DNA from: Candidatus Competibacteraceae bacterium
GTDB lineage: Bacteria; Pseudomonadota; Gammaproteobacteria; Competibacterales; Competibacteraceae
Direction of reading: 5' to 3'
DNA: 64,000 nucleotides
NCBI GenBank assembly: GCA_016699715.1
Contig: CP065007.1
Span: 1,798,001 to 1,862,000, forward strand
Part shown: positions 33,591-41,595 of the stretch, piece after piece
Position numbering within the stretch: the stretch's first letter is position 1
Layout of the letters: every line of letters starts with the position of its first letter
Notes under the pieces: model-generated
Seen by the model: the letters and a program-made list of their open reading frames with translations, nothing else
Database searches by the model: none
What the model was told of the DNA's origin: nothing
Program-made: the position numbers and the translations under genes

Positions 33591-34558
33591 AGCAACCGAC
33601 TCGCTCTCGCCGCCCGCCGGCATCGACGGCAGAGGCCACCCTCCCCGCCCTTGCCGTTCAAGCCAAAGGGTAAAACCGCATGAACAAACTCCCCATCGGC
33701 ATCCAGACCTTCCGGGAAATCCGCGAGGAAGGCTACTGCTACGTCGATAAGACTCCACTGGTCGCCCGCATGGCCGACGAAGGCAAGTACTACTTCCTGT
33801 CCCGCCCCCGCCGCTTCGGCAAGAGCCTGCTGGTCAGCACCCTGGCGGCGGCTTTCGCCGGCCAGCGCGAGTGGTTCACCGGGCTGCACCTGGAAAACCA
33901 TTGGGACTGGAGCCGCCGTTCCCCGGTAATCGTCCTCGATTTCGGCAAGGGGATACTGGACTCCCGCCAGCGGCTGGACCAGCGCACCCGGCGGATGCTG
34001 GATATTCAAGCGGAAGCGGCGGATCTTCGCTTGGAACAGGCCGAAGCCAGCGACCGGCTGGAGGAACTGATCCTCAAGCTCCACGCCGCGACCGGCGAGC
34101 GGGTGGTGGTGCTGGTGGACGAATACGACAAGCCGATCCTGGATCATTTGCATCTCCCGGAACAGGCGTTGGCACTGCGCGAGGGGTTCGCAACCTCTAC
34201 TCCGTCCTCAAAACCCAGGATGCCCAGTTGCGCTTCGTGCTGCTGACCGGGGTCAGCAAATTCTCCAAGGTGTCGCTGTTTTCTGGGCTCAATAATCTGG
34301 AAGATCTCACCCTGGACGAGCGATTCGCCACGATCTGCGGTATACCCAGGGCGAACTGGAAACCACCTTCGCCGAGTGGCTGGACGGGGTGGACATACCG
34401 GAAGTGCGGCAGTGGTACAACGGTTACAACTTTCTCGGCGAGCCGGTCTACAACCCCTTCGACGTGCTGCTGTATCTGCGCAACCGCGAATTTCGCAGCT
34501 ACTGGTTCGAGACCGGCACCCCCACCTTCCTGATCAACCTGCTCAAGACCCGACGTTA

Positions 34559-34702
34559 TACCAATTCTGAATAGGTTTTCGTCATTCCCGCGAATGCGGG
34601 AATCCAGGCCGCCGCTGAAAAACGGGATACCCGCTTTCGCGGGTATGACGAACAGGGTGGTTATTGGCCTCCGAAAAGAACAAAACCTATCGGGAAACGA
34701 TA
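34559..34702 (+). mobile_element. MITE copy B (144 bp) with TTA target duplication
   Basis: Starts TACCAATTCTGAATAGG, ends CCTATCGGGAAACGATA, flanked by TTA at 34556-34558 and 34703-34705. Two internal palindromes: CATTCCCGCGAATGCGGGAAT and ATACCCGCTTTCGCGGGTAT (in part). Nearly identical to copy C. It brings an in-frame TAG into the AAA-ATPase gene. Confidence 0.88.
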
Positions 34703-35139
34703 TTACAACCTGGCCTCGCTCGATAGGCTGGAAGCCGGGGAAACTCTCCTCAGCAGCTTTGATGTCGGGTGCATCGAACCCGAGACCTGGTTGTTCCAAA
34801 CCGGCTACCTGACGATCCGCGACAAGATCCATCAAGGTGGACGGATTAAATATCGACTGGGCTACCCCAACCAGGAAGTGCGGATGAGCCTGAGCGACGC
34901 CTTGCTGAATGCGCTGACGCCGGACATGCGGCGCAAGGAACACACCCAGGACCGGATTTTCGCCGCCCTGGAAGCGGATGACCCAGAGCAATTGCGCCAA
35001 GCATTCCACGCTTTCTTCGCCGCCATCCCCCACGACTGGCACTGCCGCAACGCCATCGCCGATTACGAAGGCTGCTGAGCCTCCCTCGTGTACTGCTATT
35101 TCGCCGCCTTGGGGCTCACGGTGATTCCCGAGGATGTGA

Positions 35140-35283
35140 TACTAATTCTGAATAGGTTTTCGTCATTCCCGCGAATGCGGGAATCCAGGCCGCCGCTGAA
35201 AAACGGGATACCCGCTTTCGCGGGTATGACGAACAGGGTGGTTATTGGCCTCCGAAAAGAACAAAATCTATCGGGAAACGATA
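35140..35283 (+). mobile_element. MITE copy C (144 bp) with TGA target duplication
   Basis: Starts TACTAATTCTGAATAGG and ends CTATCGGGAAACGATA, flanked by TGA at 35137-35139 and 35284-35286. Only about two bases differ from copy B. Insert plus target copy is 147 bases, so the host frame is kept and reads through the element without a stop. Confidence 0.88.
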
Positions 35284-35522
35284 TGAGCAACCACGGACGG
35301 ATTGATTTGACGATCCTCTGGGCCGGCCGGGCCGGGCCGCTGGAATTCAAGGGAGTCGAACTGAGCGAGCCGGGCCGGGCGCCGGAACAGATTCAGGCGC
35401 GCGGCTACCATCAGAAATACGCCGGCCAACCGGTGACCTTGATCGGCATGGAGTTCAGCCGCGCCGAACGCAATCTGACCGGGTTTGAGTGGCGGCGGCT
35501 GGGGTGATGGCCGCTTTTCCCT

Positions 35523-35538
35523 TGTCGGCTTCCCGACA
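35523..35538 (+). promoter_or_regulatory. NifA upstream activator site for nifV
   Basis: TGT-N10-ACA (TGTCGGCTTCCCGACA), inside a longer palindrome CTTGTCGGCTTCCCGACAAG (35521-35540). It lies about 85 bases upstream of the -24 element, the normal range for NifA. The palindrome could also act as a terminator for the pseudogene upstream. Confidence 0.7.
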
Positions 35539-35621
35539 AGCAGGCTGTTCAGTCTGTGCGAAACCCCCCGCAGTGGCCGGAATTAACTGATCAAGTCGCT
35601 GTTTTATCAGTGTTCATAGGT

Positions 35622-35637
35622 TGGCACGAAGATTGTC
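35622..35637 (+). promoter_or_regulatory. Sigma-54 promoter of nifVWZ
   Basis: TGGCACGAAGATTGTC fits the -24/-12 consensus TGGCAC-N5-TTGC with GT in place of GC and the correct GG-N10-G(C/T) spacing. It is 37 bases before the nifV ATG and downstream of a NifA-type site. Confidence 0.75.
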
Positions 35638-35673
35638 TGCCTTCCAGCGGCATACCCTCCGGCGAGCCTGACC

Positions 35674-36870
35674 ATGAACGCAGTCACCCGCACCCTCATC
35701 ATCGATGACACCACCCTGCGCGACGGCGAACAGTCGGCGGGTGTGGCCTTTTCTCAAGACGAAAAACGGGCGATCGCCAGCGAACTGGCGGCACTCGGGG
35801 TACCGGAGCTGGAAATCGGCATCCCGGCGATGGGCGCGGAGGAATGCGACAGTATCCGCGATCTGGTCATGCTGGGCCTGAACGCCCGGTTGCTGGTGTG
35901 GAGCCGGATGTGCGAGGCCGATCTGCGACAATGCCCCGATCTGGGCGTGTGGGCCATCGATCTGTCGGTGCCGCTGTCCGACCAGCAACTGCGGCACAAG
36001 CTGGGCTGGCGGCGCGAACAGGCGCTGGATGCGATCCGCCGCCTGGTCCCGCAGGCGCGCGAGCTGGGGCTGGAAGTCATCGTCGGCGGCGAGGATGCCT
36101 CGCGGGCCGACCACGATTTTCTGCTGCGTGCCGCCGAGACCGCCCAGGAAGCCGGCGCGCGGCGGTTCCGCTTCGCCGACACGCTGGGCATCATGGAGCC
36201 GTTCGGCACGCTGGCGATTTTCCAGCGCTTGCGAACGGTGGTCGATCTCGAACTGGAAATGCACGCCCACGACGATCTGGGGCTGGCCACCGCCAACACC
36301 CTGGCCGCCGCGCTGGGCGGCGCCACCCACGCCAACACCACGGTCAACGGTCTGGGCGAACGGGCCGGCAACGCCGCTTTGGAAGAGGTGGTGCTCGGCC
36401 TGCGCAAGCTGTACGGCTTCCAGGTGGACATGGATCTGTCGCGCTTCCCGGCGCTGTCGCAACGGGTCGCCGCCGCCGCCAACCGCCCGCTGTCCTGGCA
36501 CAAGAGCCTGGTCGGCGAAGGCGCGTTCACTCATGAAGCCGGCATCCATGTGGATGGCCTGCTCAAGCATCCGCTCAACTATCAAGGCGTGGACCCGGCG
36601 GAACTGGGACGTAGCCATCGCCTGGTGCTCGGCAAGCATTCCGGCACCCGCGCGGTGTTGCAGGTCTACCGCGATCTCGGCATCGCGCTGAACCCACGCC
36701 AGGCCAGCGCCGTGCTCCAGTGCGTCCGTGCCTTCGTCGGTCAGCACAAGCGCTTGCCGGAGACCCTCGAACTGGAGGCATTTCACCGCGACCTTGGCAT
36801 CGACGATCCACCCCCACCCCTGCCCGCCAACCTTCCGCAACGCTCCACCCACACCGAGGTGCAATCATGA
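35674..36870 (+). CDS. nifV: Homocitrate synthase
   Basis: 398 residues. Condenses acetyl-CoA and 2-oxoglutarate to homocitrate, the organic ligand of FeMo-co. TIM-barrel of the DRE-TIM family: DTTLRDGEQSAGVAFS near residues 11-26 (metal and substrate site), RFRFADTLGIMEPF, EMHAHDDLGLATANTL (His-x-His metal ligands) and NGLGERAGNAALEEV; EAGIHVDGLLKHP closes the catalytic part. Family choice over LeuA/homocitrate synthase of lysine synthesis rests on sequence and on nifW and nifZ downstream. Transcription probably depends on NifA and sigma-54. Confidence 0.96.
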   Translation: MNAVTRTLIIDDTTLRDGEQSAGVAFSQDEKRAIASELAALGVPELEIGIPAMGAEECDSIRDLVMLGLNARLLVWSRMCEADLRQCPDLGVWAIDLSVPLSDQQLRHKLGWRREQALDAIRRLVPQARELGLEVIVGGEDASRADHDFLLRAAETAQEAGARRFRFADTLGIMEPFGTLAIFQRLRTVVDLELEMHAHDDLGLATANTLAAALGGATHANTTVNGLGERAGNAALEEVVLGLRKLYGFQVDMDLSRFPALSQRVAAAANRPLSWHKSLVGEGAFTHEAGIHVDGLLKHPLNYQGVDPAELGRSHRLVLGKHSGTRAVLQVYRDLGIALNPRQASAVLQCVRAFVGQHKRLPETLELEAFHRDLGIDDPPPPLPANLPQRSTHTEVQS

Positions 36871-37178
36871 TCACGACCACTTTGCAACAGGATCTGCGCG
36901 AGATGAGCTCGGCCGAGGATTTTCTGCTCTACTTCGGGATCGACTTCGACCCCAACGTGGTGGAGGTGAGCCGCCTGCACATCCTGCAACGCTTCCACGA
37001 TTATTTGCAGAAAGGAGAGGCTCACGACCGGGCTGCTTACACCCAATGTCTGCAACGGGCCTATCAGGATTTCGTGGACTCCGATCCTCTGACCGAAAAG
37101 GTTTTTCAAGTATTCCAACGGCAGGCCGCGGCACGCGAGACGCGGATTCCGTTGTCGGACATCGGTCGCCGGCCGTGA
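36867..37178 (+). CDS. nifW: Nitrogenase-stabilising/protective protein NifW
   Basis: 103 residues. Start overlaps the nifV stop (ATGA). NifW family features: LREMSSAEDFLLYFGIDFDP, VVEVSRLHILQRFHDYL (in part) and the basic C-terminus. NifW associates with MoFe protein and helps P-cluster maturation or oxygen protection. Stop overlaps the GTG start of nifZ. Confidence 0.95.
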   Translation: MITTTLQQDLREMSSAEDFLLYFGIDFDPNVVEVSRLHILQRFHDYLQKGEAHDRAAYTQCLQRAYQDFVDSDPLTEKVFQVFQRQAAARETRIPLSDIGRRP

Positions 37179-37627
37179 TCCTGGAACCGCGCTTTGCCTG
37201 CGATGACGAGGTCCGCGTCATCCGCAACCTCCGCAACGACGGCACCTATCCGGGCTGCGCCACCGGCACGGTGCTGGTACGGCGCGGTAGCGTGGGTTTC
37301 GTCCGCCACATCGGCGTGTTCCTGCAGGATCAGATTATCTACAGCGTGCATTTCCTGGAAGCCGGCAACCGCATCGTCGGCTGCCGGGAAACCGAACTGA
37401 TCCCGGCGGACGCTCCCTGGATTCCCAACCGCTTCGAACGTGGCGACCCGGTCACCACCAAATTGGCACTGGCGATCGGCGGCGCGGTGGCGGTCCCTCC
37501 GGGAACGTCCGGCTCGGTATTGGCGGTGCTTCGCGAACCGGACACGACGGCGGACTACCACGTTCTGTTCGGTCAACGTCTGCTATGCGTGCCGGAAAGC
37601 GCGCTGGATGCCGCCGCGCCGGATTGA
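37175..37627 (+). CDS. nifZ: Nitrogenase maturation protein NifZ
   Basis: 150 residues from GTG 37175, which overlaps the nifW stop (GTGA). Two SH3-like NifZ repeats: one from DDEVRVIRNLRNDGTYPG to YSVHFLE, a second from RGDPVTTKLALAIGGAVAVPPGTSG (in part) to YHVLFGQRLLCVPE. NifZ acts in the formation of the second P-cluster of MoFe protein. Last gene of the nifVWZ operon. Confidence 0.93.
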   Translation: MILEPRFACDDEVRVIRNLRNDGTYPGCATGTVLVRRGSVGFVRHIGVFLQDQIIYSVHFLEAGNRIVGCRETELIPADAPWIPNRFERGDPVTTKLALAIGGAVAVPPGTSGSVLAVLREPDTTADYHVLFGQRLLCVPESALDAAAPD

Positions 37628-37705
37628 AGCGCCGCCCACGAGGATGAGGTCTTGGCGCCGCTCTGTCATAATCGCCAGCCTTTTCGAGACTCGTGGAGAT
37701 GACCG

Positions 37706-39016
37706 ATGGACTCGGACCAGTTCGTGCAATGGTTCCGGCAGGCTGGCCCCTACATCAACGCCCATCGCGGCCGGACCTTCGTGGTGCTGTTCGGCGGCGA
37801 AGCGGTCGAGGCCGACTCCTTTTCCAGCCTGATTCATGACCTCGCCCTGCTGCACAGCCTGGGCGTTCGCCTGGTGCTGGTGCATGGCGCCCGCACCCAG
37901 ATCGAGACCCGCCTGCGCGAGGTCGGTCGCGCGCCGCGCTACGTCAACGGCCTGCGGGTGACCGAGGCCGAGGATCTGGCTCTGGTCAAGCAGGCGGTCG
38001 GTCGACTGCGCATCCGCATCGAAGCACGACTATCGATGGGGCTGGCCAACTCGCCGATGCACGGCGCCCGGCTGCGGGTGGTATCGGGCAACCTGATCAC
38101 CGCCCGTCCGCTGGGGGTGCGCGACGGGGTGGACCACGGTTTCACCGGCGAAGTGCGGCGCATCGATGACCGCGCCATCCGCCTGTGGCTGGAACAGGAC
38201 GCCATCGTATTGCTGTCGCCGCTGGGCTATTCGCCGACCGGGGAAATTTTCAACCTGCGCGCCGAGGACGTGGCCACCGCCGCCGCCATGGCCTTGCGCG
38301 CCGACAAGCTGTTGGTGCTGAGCGAGGGGCCGGAACTACGCGACCCCGCCGACCGGCCGGTCCGCCAGCTCAGCCTCGGCGACGCCAACCGGCTGCTGGC
38401 CGAACACCCCACCCTGCCCGAAGACTCCGCCCGTCATCTGCGCCAGGCGCTGCGCGCCGGCCAGGCCGGGGTGCGCCGGATTCATCTGCTCAGCCGCCGG
38501 ATCGACGGCGCGTTGCTGCTGGAACTGTTCACCCGCGACGGGGTGGGTACCCTGATCGCCAGCGATATTTACGAAGGGCTGCGACCCGCCGCCATCGACG
38601 ATGTGGGCGGCGTCCTGGAACTGATCCAACCGTTGGAGGAGGACGGCACCCTGGTGCGGCGTTCGCGCGAACGGCTGGAGATGGAAATCGAACGCTTCGT
38701 CCTGCTGGAACGCGACGGCACCATCATCGGCTGCGCCGCGCTCTATCCGCTCCCCGAGGAAGGCGTGGGTGAACTGGCCTGCGTCGCCGTGCATCCGAGC
38801 TACCGCAACAGCGGCCGCGCCGACGCCCTGCTGCGTCACATCGAACGCCGCGCCCGCGAGCAACAGTTGCAACGGCTGTTCGTGCTGACCACTCGCGCCG
38901 CGCACTGGTTTCGCGAGCGCGGTTTCGAACCCGCCGAGGTGGCCAACCTGCCGGTGCAAAAACAAACCTTGTACAACTGGCAGCGGCGCTCCAAAGTCTT
39001 CATCAAAACCCTGTAA
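37706..39016 (+). CDS. argA: N-acetylglutamate synthase
   Basis: 436 residues. First step of arginine synthesis: acetyl-CoA plus glutamate to N-acetylglutamate. An amino-acid-kinase-like domain (about 1-285: VVLFGGEAVEADSF, LVLVHGARTQIE, LSPLGYSPTGEIFNL) is followed by a GNAT domain (about 290-430: ELACVAVHPSYRNSGRADALL, in part VAVHPSYRNSGRADALL, and TRAAHWFRERGF). This is the classical fused bacterial ArgA. ATG 37706 follows GTGGAGATGA. Independent of the nif operon. Confidence 0.96.
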   Translation: MDSDQFVQWFRQAGPYINAHRGRTFVVLFGGEAVEADSFSSLIHDLALLHSLGVRLVLVHGARTQIETRLREVGRAPRYVNGLRVTEAEDLALVKQAVGRLRIRIEARLSMGLANSPMHGARLRVVSGNLITARPLGVRDGVDHGFTGEVRRIDDRAIRLWLEQDAIVLLSPLGYSPTGEIFNLRAEDVATAAAMALRADKLLVLSEGPELRDPADRPVRQLSLGDANRLLAEHPTLPEDSARHLRQALRAGQAGVRRIHLLSRRIDGALLLELFTRDGVGTLIASDIYEGLRPAAIDDVGGVLELIQPLEEDGTLVRRSRERLEMEIERFVLLERDGTIIGCAALYPLPEEGVGELACVAVHPSYRNSGRADALLRHIERRAREQQLQRLFVLTTRAAHWFRERGFEPAEVANLPVQKQTLYNWQRRSKVFIKTL

Positions 39017-39049
39017 ACTGCTCGGCCTGTCATCCCCGAGGACGCCTCC

Positions 39050-39850
39050 ATGCCCATCGCCGCCGCCCCGTTGCGAGTCCTGCAAGTCACCGATCTGCAC
39101 CTGAAAACCCAACCCGGCAGCCGGGTCTGGGGCGTGGACGTGGATGCCGGTCTGGGCGCGGTGCTGGCGCGCATCCGGGAGCGGCATCCCGTGGTGGATT
39201 TCATCCTCGCCACCGGCGATCTGGTCGGCGACGAGCCGGACGCCTACGCGCGGGTGCGCCAGGCACTGGAATCGCTGGGCGCACCGGTCTATTGCCTGCC
39301 GGGCAACCATGATTTCCCCGCGGCCCTGGGTCAGCGCCTGCGCGATGGCCTGGTTCGGTGGCAACGGCATGTCGTCGTTGGCGACTGGCAGTTCATACTA
39401 TTGGATTCCAGCTTCCCCGGCACTCCCGGCGGCCATCTGCCCCCCCGCGAACTGGAGCTATTGGACACCGCGCTGGCCATGCATCCCGACCTGCACGCCA
39501 TGGTCTGCCTGCACCACAATCCGGTCTCGACCGACACCCCCTGGCTCGACACCATGACGGTCAGCAACGGCGAAGCATTGTTCGCGGTGCTGGACCGGTA
39601 TCCACGGGTTCGGGCGGTGGTGTGGGGACACATCCACGCCGAATTCAGCGCCCGGCGCGGCGATATTCACCTGCTGGCCACCCCCGCGACCTGCGTGCAG
39701 TTCAAGCCCGGCACCGCCGAACCGCAAGTCGACGAACGGCCACCCGGTTACCGCTGGTTCGAACTCCACCCGGACGGCCGCCTGGAAACCGGCGTGGAAC
39801 GGGTCGAGCCGGCGCGGATGCCCGCCTCGGCCCGGCGTACCCCGACCTGA
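39050..39850 (+). CDS. cpdA: 3',5'-cAMP phosphodiesterase
   Basis: 266 residues of the calcineurin-like phosphoesterase fold. Metal ligands are found in VTDLHLK, LATGDLVGDE, LPGNHDFP, VCLHHNP and WGHIHAEF. This arrangement fits class III cAMP phosphodiesterase (CpdA/Icc). It fits well with the adenylate cyclase at 48674 and Crp-type regulator at 56324 in the same window, though specificity for cAMP is by family, not shown. Confidence 0.9.
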   Translation: MPIAAAPLRVLQVTDLHLKTQPGSRVWGVDVDAGLGAVLARIRERHPVVDFILATGDLVGDEPDAYARVRQALESLGAPVYCLPGNHDFPAALGQRLRDGLVRWQRHVVVGDWQFILLDSSFPGTPGGHLPPRELELLDTALAMHPDLHAMVCLHHNPVSTDTPWLDTMTVSNGEALFAVLDRYPRVRAVVWGHIHAEFSARRGDIHLLATPATCVQFKPGTAEPQVDERPPGYRWFELHPDGRLETGVERVEPARMPASARRTPT

Positions 39851-39870
39851 TTCATGTATAATCCGCCGCC

Positions 39871-40428
39871 ATGAACCTCAAAGACGATCTCGTTCGACAC
39901 TACCACTGGCTGCGCCAGTACGGCCTCAACGACTCCCACAGCGGCAACGCCTCGGTGCGGAACGGAGCGACGTTCTGGATCACCCCCACCGGCTGCTGCG
40001 CCGATACCCTCAGCAGCGGCGACCTGGTCGAATGCCACCTGGACGGCGTGATCGGCCAAGGTGCCTCGATGGACGCCCACCTGCATTTGGCGGTCTATCA
40101 GTCCAACTCCAAAACCCGCGCCGTGCTGCACAGTCATGGCCCCTATTCCGTGGCAATGACCATGGATAATGAAGAGTTCCTGCCGGCCGATTTCGAGGGG
40201 CAGCTGTACTTCAACCGGGTACCGGTGCTGACCATTCCCTACGATCAATACGTGGCCAGCGCGCCGCGGCTGGTCGCCGAAATCCTGGCGGAATACCCCA
40301 TCGCCGTGGTGCGTGGCCATGGCGTTTACGCCTGCGCCGACAGCCTCAACCTGGCTTATAAGTGGACCTGCTCGCTGGAACTGTCGGCCAAGACCGCCTT
40401 CATCGCCCAGCAGGCGGGGAAAATTTGA
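39871..40428 (+). CDS. Class II aldolase/adducin family protein
   Basis: 185 residues. Zinc-site signature: DAHLHLAVYQ, VLHSHGPYS, and the late RGHGVYACAD His. The SGNASVRNG loop near residue 28 is the phosphate/substrate-binding loop of fuculose-phosphate-type aldolases. Substrate is not identifiable; fuculose-1-phosphate aldolase-like or methylthioribulose dehydratase-like roles are possible. It starts 20 bases after cpdA. Confidence 0.85.
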   Translation: MNLKDDLVRHYHWLRQYGLNDSHSGNASVRNGATFWITPTGCCADTLSSGDLVECHLDGVIGQGASMDAHLHLAVYQSNSKTRAVLHSHGPYSVAMTMDNEEFLPADFEGQLYFNRVPVLTIPYDQYVASAPRLVAEILAEYPIAVVRGHGVYACADSLNLAYKWTCSLELSAKTAFIAQQAGKI

Positions 40429-40433
40429 ATCGC

Positions 40434-41576
40434 TCACGACCGTAGCCCCCGCCACGCCACCCACCAGCCCAGCACACCCAATACCGTCGCCAGATCGTAC
40501 ATCGCCACCGGTCCCACCCCCTGCCACAAATAACCGGCGGCGAGGCTACCGAGCGCGTTGCCGGCGCCAAAGGTCAAGCTGCTGTACAACGCCTGACCGC
40601 GCCCCTGCAACGCACCGGGAAAAAATTGATGGATCAGATGAATAGCCACCGCGTGAAACACCCCGAAACTGAAGGCGTGCAAGGTCTGCGCGAGCAGCAG
40701 CAGCGGCAACTCGCGGGCAAAATGACCGATCAGCACCCAGCGCAGCGCCGCCAGGGCCAGCGCCGTCAGCAGCAAGCGGCGCGGCCCGAAACGCGGTAGC
40801 AACCGATGCATCACTAGAAACAGCCCGACCTCCGCCGCCACGCCCAAACCCCACAGCAGGCCGATCCACTCGCGCGAGTAGCCGATCGTCTCCAGATACA
40901 GCGAGAAAAACCCGTAGTACGGCCCGTGGGCGGCCTGATTGAGAAAACAGGCGGTGAAAAAAGCGATCACCGCCGGCCGGCGCAATACGCTCCCGAGCGG
41001 CGGCGACGCCTGAATGCTCAGCGGCGTGGCCTGTTCCGGTACCAGCAGGCTGTTCAACCACAATGCGGCAAACAATCCCCACAACAGCATCGGCACCACG
41101 CCGATCCCCCAGTCTTCCACCACCAGCCCTACCCCGACCGCCGCGCCGATGAAGCCCACCGATCCCCAGAGCCGAACCCGGCTGTAACGGTGGATCTGCT
41201 CGCCCAGATGATTCAGGGTGACCGCCTCGAATTGAGGCAGCGCCGCGTTCCAGAAAAAGCTGAACAGCAGCATCACCAGCGCCAACCCGACATAGGAATC
41301 GCCGGCCAGATAGACCCCGGCAAATGTCAGCAACGCCGCCAGGCAAGCCCCGCGCACCACCCACATCCGCCGACCGCTGCGGTCGGCCAACCATCCCCAC
41401 AGGTTGGGCGCCACCATCTTGGTGGCCTGCGGGATCGCCATCAGCTCGCCGATTCGAGCCGGGTCGAAACCCAGCGCCAACAGATACAGCCCCCAATACG
41501 GCAGCAACACACCCAGAATGGCGAAATAAAACAGATAGAAACCGGACAGGCGCAGGTACAGCCGAAACGGGAGCAC
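40434..41576 (-). CDS. MFS transporter (HcaT-like)
   Basis: 380 residues with about 12 hydrophobic segments. The start LSGFYLFYFAILGVLLPYWGLYL, then the cytoplasmic loop GWLADRSGRRMWVVRG (MFS motif A), and the final YLWQGVGPVAM resemble the 3-phenylpropionate/nucleoside-type MFS_1_like family. Substrate unknown. It follows aroC by 19 bases on the same strand; convergent with the aldolase gene. Confidence 0.88.
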   Translation of the reverse strand: MLPFRLYLRLSGFYLFYFAILGVLLPYWGLYLLALGFDPARIGELMAIPQATKMVAPNLWGWLADRSGRRMWVVRGACLAALLTFAGVYLAGDSYVGLALVMLLFSFFWNAALPQFEAVTLNHLGEQIHRYSRVRLWGSVGFIGAAVGVGLVVEDWGIGVVPMLLWGLFAALWLNSLLVPEQATPLSIQASPPLGSVLRRPAVIAFFTACFLNQAAHGPYYGFFSLYLETIGYSREWIGLLWGLGVAAEVGLFLVMHRLLPRFGPRRLLLTALALAALRWVLIGHFARELPLLLLAQTLHAFSFGVFHAVAIHLIHQFFPGALQGRGQALYSSLTFGAGNALGSLAAGYLWQGVGPVAMYDLATVLGVLGWWVAWRGLRS

Positions 41577-41595
41577 GGAATTCCAGCGCGGCCGT

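Larger units (their letters stand above)
33680..35507 (+). pseudogene. AAA-ATPase-like / PD-(D/E)XK protein gene, multiply broken
   Basis: Intact start: MNKLPIGIQTFREIREEG, YVDKTPLVARM and PRRFGKSLLVSTLA (P-loop variant typical of PF09820), VVVLVDEYDKPILD (Walker B). A -1 shift near 34184 leads to LRNLYSVLKTQD and LLTGVSKFSKVSLFSGLNNLEDL (in part); another near 34342 to YTQGELETTFAEW and WYNGYNF. MITE B (34559-34702) interrupts before YNLASLDRLEAGETLL; a TGA at 35076-35078 follows YEGC; MITE C (35140-35283) precedes the DUF1703 nuclease end GRIDLTILWAG...LEFKGVEL. Members of this family are abundant, rapidly decaying accessory genes. Confidence 0.85.

Noticed and set aside
34559..35283. CRISPR-like repeats
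   Set aside because: The two 144-bp copies are far apart and have ends, target duplications and no spacer periodicity; they are MITEs.
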